Assembly (NCBI GenBank): GCA_002914845.1
Contig: JXTC01000135.1
Location: 166,224 to 230,223 of the forward strand
Direction: 5' to 3'
DNA length: 64,000 bases
Origin: Trema orientale
Taxonomy: Eukaryota; Streptophyta; Magnoliopsida; Rosales; Cannabaceae
Shown here: positions 56,333 through 64,000 of the stretch, piece by piece
Position numbering within the stretch: position 1 is the stretch's first letter
Layout: each line of letters opens with the position of its first letter
Made by a program: the position numbers and the translations under genes
Notes under the pieces: model-generated
The model's database searches: none
What the model was told of the DNA's origin: nothing
Seen by the model: only the letters and a program-made list of their open reading frames with translations

Positions 56333-59275
56333 GTATTTTTGGTTTTGAATTATTGGGTTTTTGTTAAATTTCTCAGAGGGTACTTCTTCTTTGCTCTCTC
56401 TTGTGAAGACATTCGACTCTGTGCTCTCTGTCTATGAAGGTTTCTGCAATTTGAAGCAGGTTTGTCTTTCTTTCTTTCCAACTTTTTCTCGGAAGCCTAG
56501 CAAAACGGGGTCATTGATTCGATTGCTGATCCTGATTCTGAAACTATGTGAGCAGGTTGATCTGCAGCTTAAAGTCTGTAGAGGCAAATCGGTCCGGAAA
56601 GTTCTTGTAAGGGAAGCCAACTTGTACCCTTCGGCCACAGTTGTCGTCGGAATTTCCAAAACCCATCACAGAATTCGGTCTTCGGCTTCAGTTGCCAAGC
56701 ACTGTGCTGCGAAACTCTCCAGATGTTTCGCTGTTTTCGCCGTTGATAATGGCAAAGTTATCTTCAAAAGGGAAGCTACTGGTACGAATATAGATTTAAG
56801 TTTCATGGTCTTGTGATTTTCTTCATCTGGGTTTTGTTCAATTTGTTGTTTTACTTTGTTTTTATTTTCAATTCTTCAATATGAATTTGGATTTTGATGT
56901 TTGAGTTATGCCTGGTTATATGAGGGTTTGGTTTTGTTTTTCCGTTGTTGTTGAACAGATACTGATAATGTTAATGAGAATTATGTTGGAGTAGTTCAAA
57001 AACCACTTACCAAGAATTTAAAGGTACTAAATGACGCAGATTCAAGTAAATATAAATGTCATCATCGTATACGGAAATCCTGTTCCAAGTGTAGAAACAA
57101 ATCCCTCAAGAGGGATTGTGCTAGTTGTACCACGGTCACAGTGTCGCAGGAGGATTCTGAAACCCAATTAGATGTAGAGGACAATTTGTCGACAAGCGAC
57201 GTTGAGGATAATTCATTGGCCTTGGTACCGATTCAAGCATATCAGGCTGCCTCTGATTCTTTTGTGATTCAAGATTCCCAATGCTTGAAGCCTGGTTGGG
57301 CACTTCTCCGCCGTATGTTTTTACCAAAGCGACAATTCATCGAGAAATCTGTTAAAAGGACGTGTGTGCTTCAATGGGTATTGAGACTACCGAGTTGGCA
57401 TTGTTCGGCAGTAGTCTATCCGGATCAGAAGCAAAGCATTCTTTATCATCAGGACGATCATCATTGCTCTGATCTTGAAGGAGAGAGTCGAGCTATTGTG
57501 CCATTTGGCTGTAGTTTAGCCAGCTTTCCTCTTTCTCCCAACAGTGGCTTGGAGAGCCTTCCCAAAGAATTTTTGAATTTACATGAGAAGTACTCAGCTA
57601 CTTGCAGAGTATTTAGTTTTCAGGAACTTTTGCAGGCAACATCTAACTTTATGCCTGGTTTGTCTTCTTTCTCCGACTTTAAACTCTGGTTTTGAGGTTG
57701 TGTTGAACTTCTGATTTTTTTTTTTTTTTTAAATGAAATTTTATCTGTGATTTCAGAGAATATGGTAGGCAGAGGTGGCAGCAGTCGTGTTTATAGAGGG
57801 TGTCTCTCTGATGGAAAGGAATTGGCAGTCAAAATCTTGAAGCCATCTGAAGATGTTATAAAAGAATTTGTTCAGGAAATCGAGATCATAACAGCCTTAA
57901 ACCACAAGAATATAATATCCTTATTCGGGTTTTGTTTTGAGGATGGCAATTTACTCTTGGTTTATGATTTTTTGTCGAGAGGAAGCCTGGAAGAGAACCT
58001 TCATGGTATAATTATTTACATTTTGTTTTAGATTTTACTAAATTTTTTTCAGCTTAGGGTTTACTGTTTTCTGTCAACTCATGGTGGATGCTTCTTGATC
58101 AAGGTCGTAAGAATGATGGAAATGCATTTGGTTGGCAAGAGAGATACTATACGGCTGTTGGTGTAGCCGAGGCATTGGACTATCTGCACAACGGTTGTGC
58201 AGAACCTGTGATTCACAGGGATGTTAAGTCCTCAAATATCCTCCTCTCAGATGATTTTGAACCACAGGTTTGTATGCTGTTATTTCGATATTTGCACTTC
58301 CTGTCATTTGAACTTTTCTGTTATAATCGAAATGTTGTTGTTTATCAGCTCTCGGATTTTGGACTTGCTTGTTGGGCATCAGCTTCGTCGCATATCATTT
58401 GCACTGATGTTGCAGGAACCTTTGGGTGTGTAGCTTTTCATCCTTTCTTTCCCTTGTTCTTAGTGGATCTGAATATATTCTTGCTTAATTCTTGTTTATG
58501 TGGCAGTTACTTGGCTCCAGAGTACTTCATGCACGGCAAAGTGAGTGAGAAAATTGATGTCTATGCTTTTGGTGTGGTTCTCCTTGAGCTTCTTTCAAGT
58601 AGAAAGCCAATCAGCAGTGAATACCCAAAGGGGCAGGAAAGCCTCGTAATGTGGGTAAGTTCAGATAATCGTTCGGAAACTTGGAACCTTAGAAATATTA
58701 GCTGCTCTGATCTTTAAACACTTTCATTATTTTGTCAAATGTAAAACTAATTAGTTTAGACAATGCTATTCGTCTTTATGACTCTCTAGGCAAGACCAAT
58801 ATTGAAGAGTGGGAATTTTTCCCAACTGCTAGATTCAAACCTTGGCAGTAGTGACTCTGATCAGGAAAAGATTGAGAGAATGGTTCTGGCTGCTACACTT
58901 TGTATTAGACCTGTGCCAAGATTACGGCCCCAGATCAACGTTGTAAGTATTCATCTCTGGAAAGCTCCATTCCGATAACTTTTTGAGTTATTTTTTTTTA
59001 AAACTTAGTAGCGGATTTTGTTCGGGTTTTAGGTTTTGAAGCTCCTCCAAGGCGACGAGGAAGTCACAAGATGGGCAAGACAGCAAGTGAATGCCTCAGA
59101 AGATCAAGAAGAGGCTCTAGATGAAGAGCCGCTTCCCAATAACATTCAATCCCATCTAAACTTGGCATTGCTAGACGTGGAGGATGACTCTCTCTCAACC
59201 AGCAGTGGCGAGCAAAGCATCTCATTGGAGGATTACTTGAAAGGTAGATGGAGCCGTTCATCAAGCTTCGACTAA
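56120..59275 (+). CDS. receptor-like cytoplasmic kinase with USP-like N-terminal domain, 10 exons, 733 aa
   Basis: Exons: 56120-56279, 56377-56459, 56556-56781, 56959-57657, 57757-58005, 58104-58267, 58349-58425, 58507-58654, 58790-58942, 59033-59275, total 2202 nt with all phases closing. Residues 1-156 form a universal-stress-protein-like (adenine nucleotide alpha-hydrolase) domain with VFVGVKLDSRSRELLTWAL. The glycines of the usual ATP loop are not conserved. The linker (157-388) has a Cys cluster. The kinase domain shows the glycine loop GRGGSSRVYRG, ELAVKIL, HRDVKSSNILL (Asp512), DFGLA (Asp530) and APEY, so it should be active on Ser/Thr. There is no signal peptide or membrane segment, hence a cytoplasmic RLCK, closest to class VI as I recall it. 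An in-frame ATG at 56000 would add 40 Ser/Phe-rich residues; 56120 fits the family better. A CT microsatellite lies in intron 1. Confidence 0.93.
56292..56330. repeat. (CT)n microsatellite in kinase intron 1
   Basis: A pure CT run of about 39 bp lies 12 bp after the exon 1 donor. It is likely to vary in length between individuals. Confidence 0.9.
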
Positions 59276-60281
59276 CTGTGAGAATTTGCATTTTGGTTAA
59301 TCGATAAATTTTGTATGTATATTCCTTTGTGCACGGTTATTTTGGCAATGGCTTTTGGTTAGTTTGTTACTTGAAAACAAAACTAGGTCTAGGAAGAGAG
59401 GTTGTTGGAAGAGCTTTTGCCCCCTCCTTGACCGGGTTACTGCGTGGCAGTGAGAAATTTCTTGTATTGAATGGGGCCGGGGTGGATGTATGAGACTGAG
59501 TACCTGTTAAGCTAAGCTGAGCAGAAAGAACAATGTTTTCCGTGTGTTGTATATGGAGGTGAAAGTGACGAATGTTATCAAGGCACCATTATCTTTTTAT
59601 CTTGGTTGAGAGTGGGGATTTTACTATTCGAAGTTGAGACGAGTAATGATAACAAGAAGATAAATATGTTCAGTTTATTCTTCTTCCAAAATATAACATA
59701 ATTAAGGATTAACGTTAATAAGATTCTATTTGCATGGTCAAACAATGCAAAAGGAAACCATTTTCTTTAGACCTTGATGCCAATTTCGTGTTACAAGAAC
59801 AATCAAAGCATATGTATAAATATATCATCTTACGACAACAGCGTTAACATTTTATTTTCTATGGTCTTTGGGAAGCTGAGAGCCTTCAGTTAAGATGAAA
59901 GTCGTCTTCAATTCAGCGCGCTTACAAATTGAGTATTAACCCGTGTTAAGCTTTGATTACCTTTCGTTTGAAGCTATAAATTTGATAAAATTCAATGATG
60001 AAGAAAAACAATTCTTCTTTAGAAAGCAGCAAAAATATTTTCAGAGGAAAACCCTTATCTTCTTCGGTCAAAGATATCAACAATAATTCGTTGATTTTTA
60101 ACGTCAAACTTGATTTTGAAAACCAAAAAGGATCATTAAAAGAGAATAGAAAAACAGAGCAAAGGAACGCAGAACAAGTTCCAGCACGAATTAGAGAAGG
60201 ATTGTGATCTCAAAAGTTGGCAGTCCGCAGGGCACGTAGTCAGCGCAAGATGAATTCGTTCAACACCCAGTCACAGCTGCT
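59276..60281. other. kinase 3' UTR and spacer to convergent gene
   Basis: It should contain the kinase 3' UTR. The + strand open frame 59995-60207 (70 codons, Lys/Asn/Ser-rich) has no recognised domain and may be part of the retroelement debris that follows. Confidence 0.35.
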
Positions 60282-61222
60282 TCACCACCTTGTTACTTGG
60301 CAACGATGACCAAGGCGTTCTTTCAGAAAAAAAAAAACGATGACCAAGGCGTCACTTTCAGAAACACGCCGTTTCCCCGACCCCAACAGTGAAACGTTAA
60401 AGGCAATTTCCAAGGCAAGGGCTTCAGCCAGCACCAATTCAAAGACAACATGGAAGGACATCCGCAACAAGATGGAGTACCCGAGAAACCTGGACCACAC
60501 ACACTAAGCAACTTCCAGAATTCGAAATGGCCATATCCGTTAATCTTCAAAAAGGCTGGAGGAGGTGAACACCAAGTCACAGGGGTCGAATCAAACCCAA
60601 GCAAGAGAGAAGGAACAATGTCAAATTCTGGAAACGCAATAACAGAGTCAGCAATTCTGAGGAGATTCAGGACCCTAGAGTTTAGATAATTCTATTATTC
60701 TCATGCCATAAGGTCTCGAGAACCACTAATGCAAATATTAAAGATACGGATGGTAGGAACCCAATAGGAAGAGATAGATTAGAGAAAATCAGTGAGTTCA
60801 TCTACTCATACAACTTACAAGTGAAACCATCCACTCGAATGTTCCAACAAGATCTCAACCAAGTAAACGTTGCCACCTGGAAGTCCACAGTGGATGAAAA
60901 ACAGTCTCTTCCCTTCACAAAATGGGCAATAAGTATCTTCCATAAGGAATAAGGTTGTCAACTGAGACCTGGTAGGAAGTGAGTCAGTACCTGCAACTGC
61001 ATGCCACATAAAACCTTGTACTGGTTTTCTGCTTCCAAAAGGAATCCAGAAAGGCCATAATCGGTGGGAGATACCAAAATCATGATATTTCCTTTGGAAA
61101 AACCTATAAGCACTCTTGATAGTGTAGCCACCATTGGAAGCAGCAGACCAAATCCATTCATCCAACCAAAGAACGTTGTCAATACAGGGAAACATTAGAA
61201 ATAGTTTCCTAGGAAGCTTCAT
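60282..61222 (-). mobile_element. LINE 3'-end fragment between convergent genes
   Basis: On the minus strand the first part (61222-60815) shows a plant zf-RVT region: YTIKSAYRFFQRK, GFMWHAVAGTDSLPTR and CPFCEGK with the following H-C. The second part (60604-60282) resembles the RNase H-like domain attached to many plant LINEs: WCSPPPAFLKIN and, in another frame, AEALALEIAFNVSLL followed by SDALVIV. Frameshifts separate the parts. The downstream end near 60330 has an A-run (+ strand) flanked by a repeated ACGATGACCAAGGCGT (60303 and 60338). Confidence 0.7.
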
Positions 61223-61272
61223 CCAATAGAAACCCCGTAAACTTCATTATGATCCTGCTTAGAACAGTCATA

Positions 61273-63242
61273 TCATCTATTATTCTGTTCAAAGCTTGAA
61301 TAGAGCCCCACTGATTTTGTAATGTGCAGTTTCAATATCAAGAACAAGTCTGTTTCATTTTTCTTCTCCAAACAAGTGTAAGCATCAACTACATAATAAA
61401 ACTGGGGCCCAAACATGTGAGAAGCACATGCTGCTTTATAAGTTAAGAGCTGCAAATCATCTGTAGCAAATAGAAATTGAAAAAAACATATGATATCGTC
61501 AACTACTCTAACATAGTCACAAAGAAAGAAGAGATACATTTTTCTTTAGCATAGTGTCTCGTACAACCGATAAATGAAGGACCCGGTCGATGTAAAAGCA
61601 AAAGATTAATTGATCTTTGGTCCCTAAACTATTTAGAGAGTTTGATCATCTTTTAACTTTTGTCCTCACTTTTAAAATTGTTCTACATTAGTATCTTATT
61701 TTGTTAAACTTACAAGAATCAGTTCTAAACTTTCGAAAAAGTCTCGTTTTAAGTACCTTACCATTATAGATTCAACGGAGAACAATAAAAATGACTGTTT
61801 GAAACTTTTTAGCAAGTTAAAGGACCATTGTCATTCAAGAAAATATCATGACTGCATAATCAGACAAATAGTAAAAACTCAATTTATTATTGTTAAAGCA
61901 ACTACCTGCTGCAATGTCTGATGCAAGCGTAGTTAAGCTAAAGTGACGTGTCATCCACCATCTGCAGCGAAGCCTCCAAATCTTTTGAGATTTACTCTCC
62001 GTAAATATTCTGGGGATCTTATTGAAAGACACTGAATACTGTCCAAGTCCAACACCTCTTCCATTTAGACACACTGACATCTGGTCCTCTTCATGCTGTG
62101 AAAGTTTCAAGAAACATGAAGAAAACTCTCTCCATATATTGTAGTCTGCATATGAAGCATCAAGATGCGAAGCTATCATCTCCAACAGAGATTCACAACT
62201 ATACTCCCCTGTAATAATGTTAGAAGAAAGAAATCACAGATAATACATTAGCTTGAGGATTAGAACTCATTACCTACAAATAAATGAATAAAAATAACAG
62301 ACGATGGTTTCAAAATCAATTAATTTAAAATGTCGGAAAACAATGTACATGCTTTTTTAGAACAAATCACCAATACAAAATTTATTAAAAGAAAACACTA
62401 ATTTGAAGTAGAATTATTCAAGTTAGGCCAAAACAAATTCGTATAAGAGGTATGCAAAATCGCTAATTTGATTAATTAGATACCAACTATTTCCGGCCCA
62501 AAACCAAAAAAAAAAAAAAAAAAAAAAACAACACATACGCACACATAGTATCTACCTGAGGAGACAACAATTTTCTTAACAACCAGAGGACAATAGACAC
62601 AAACGTAAAAAACAAGACATCCAACATGCAAACTTGAAAGTGGTCAATCAGCATTTGTTTTTTCTAAGTTACATCTTCTTTCTAAGGAGATCTCATCAAA
62701 GTTTAGATCTGATCAAAGTTAAAATGTTGCTATAAAAACACTTTACAACTAGAAAACATAAACTCAAGAAGGCAATAGAACTGCAGTAATGATGGTGGTC
62801 TTATAGAAACAAACATTTCCAAATAGACCTTAACTGCACTACTAAATCATACATCATCTTATATAGTCCTTCAGCAGTTTTAGAATTGAAATTCTTGTAA
62901 GTGAAAAATAGAAAAATGAAACTACTTTAGTGTTTTGTAGCAATAAGCTCAGTTATTCATTAGCAATAAAATTAAAGAGAACTTCCTGAAAGCAAAAATT
63001 ATCATTTGTTAGAAAAGATATAAAAAATAAATTAAAAAAAAAAAGACCGGAAAATGTTTGTCAACTAGATCAAGATCACGTACAGGAGCAAGTTTCAGAA
63101 GTATTGAGTACCATTTCGATGCATGGTAACAAGCTTTGCCAGTGAATCACCACAAGTAGGATCCTTCTTTAAGATATCTTCAAAATAGGTGGAAATATTC
63201 ATGTTGTTGTGACCAAAATGCTCCAAGAGGCTAGCTCTTAAT
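61273..63242 (-). CDS. 3' end (last three exons) of an unrecognised plant gene
   Basis: Three exons on the minus strand join in phase: 63242-63112, 62208-61906 and 61460-61273, ending in TGA (61275-61273). They give about 206 C-terminal residues, with LLEHFGHNNMNISTYFEDIL in the first exon, HLDASYADYNIWREFSSCFL in the second and LLTYKAACASHMFGPQFYYV in the third. All introns are GT-AG. The sequence is neither low complexity nor transposon-like, and it reads like a conserved eukaryotic helical protein. I recall similar C-termini in plant proteins but cannot name the function. The 5' part continues beyond the window. It is convergent with the kinase gene, with a LINE fragment just past its stop. 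Confidence 0.75.
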
Positions 63243-64000
63243 CTGCATAACACAGTAAAATGTTCATTCTTTGAAATTTATCTAAGGTAATAACACAAAG
63301 CATTAATTGACAGGAAAGGAATTAATTAGAGGAATTTGTAATAGTATAAGTTTAGAAAGTTAAAAACAAGTGATAATGTAGTAGAAATGTGTAAAACAGA
63401 CCATCAAGAAACTGTTGATTCAAAATTGATCTTTTACTCCAACTTTTGAAAACCTTAGAAACATTGAGTTCGCACCTAACCATCGGGACACATTTAAGGA
63501 GCTTGTACTAAATTTTGACCATGTATTGTTTATATGAGAGATTGTTGCCCACAAACAGTAATGAACTAAAAAATAACTAGTTCAAATGAGATGAACCACA
63601 TTTGAGGGATGATTGCAACTTTAAAAGAGGCTGGATGACATTGACTGACATCTTGAAAGAGTATAGAATCAGACTTATATTATAAGCATGACAATTTTAG
63701 AGGTCAACATTCAGCAATATTGACAAGAAAACAAAAGAAATCATCAAGGGAACATAATAAAACAAATCCTTATCAGTTTTTCAAACTATTTAATTGCAAA
63801 AATTCTTTACATTTAGTCAGAACAGAAACTCCAAATCTCAGCCATAATTCTTAAGCCACCAACTAGCACCACCATCTCAATAATGGCTAGTTCTTTCATT
63901 ATTCAATTAGCATTTACCCAACACCAACATTACTGCAACTATCCTAGCAAGTCAATCCTGTGGTATAACCCACCTTGAATAATCTCACAAAGCAAAAGAA
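63243..64000. other. intron of the minus-strand gene
   Basis: The exon at 63112-63242 starts in mid-codon after an acceptor AG, so the DNA to its right should be intron. I see no further exon up to the window end, though a short one could be missed. Confidence 0.45.

Noticed and set aside
60815..61222. 135-codon minus-strand frame as part of the unknown gene
   Set aside because: It shows the zf-RVT retroelement signature and lies past the stop codon of that gene.
1..64000. tRNA, rRNA or snoRNA genes
   Set aside because: I looked for box A/B pairs and clover-leaf ends; only degraded SINE-like box pairs were found, with no intact tRNA and no rRNA.

Overview
The window is nuclear DNA from a flowering plant, almost certainly a eudicot. 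The genes have many exons with GT-AG introns. The non-coding DNA is AT-rich and packed with plant-type LTR retrotransposons, LINEs, SINEs and MITEs. Single N bases (near 880, 27493, 45888, 46659 and 49326) and a 43-base N run (53019-53061) show a draft assembly. The species cannot be told from the sequence.

Left third (968-30407, + strand): a complete DNA topoisomerase 3-alpha gene (TOP3A). I joined 23 exons by hand with consistent splice phases, giving a 916-residue protein. The gene spans 29 kb because its introns hold transposable elements. Intron 13 holds a 5'-truncated LINE with a Ty3/gypsy element nested in it. Intron 15 holds a LINE 3' end. Intron 17 holds an antisense Ty1/copia element and another LINE remnant. 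Intron 20 holds a solo LTR and a 183-bp MITE, and intron 22 a SINE-like sequence. An E2F-type site lies just upstream of the start codon.

Middle (30.4-55.9 kb): no gene that I can support. It is a transposon graveyard, but many insertions can be delimited to the base by target-site duplications (TSDs). There are hAT elements (8-bp TSD), one nested in another. There are Mutator-like MITEs (9-10 bp TSD), one carrying a second MITE and a related copy carrying a solo LTR. There is a Harbinger-like MITE (TTA TSD), three or four solo LTRs, a foldback family arranged + + - -, and two 172-bp palindromic elements.

Right end: a complete receptor-like cytoplasmic kinase gene (56120-59275, + strand, 10 exons, 733 residues) has an N-terminal USP-like domain, a linker with a cysteine cluster and an intact kinase domain. 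It converges with the last three exons of a minus-strand gene (63242-61273) that I do not recognise by function and whose 5' part lies outside the window. A minus-strand LINE 3' end (61222-60282) lies between the two genes.

The genes do not form a pathway: TOP3A acts in recombination (RTR complex), and the kinase acts in signalling. I found no undescribed enzymatic system. The most interesting content is the fully resolvable transposon nesting, above all a LINE landing 8 bp from a splice acceptor of an essential-type gene that still has an intact reading frame.
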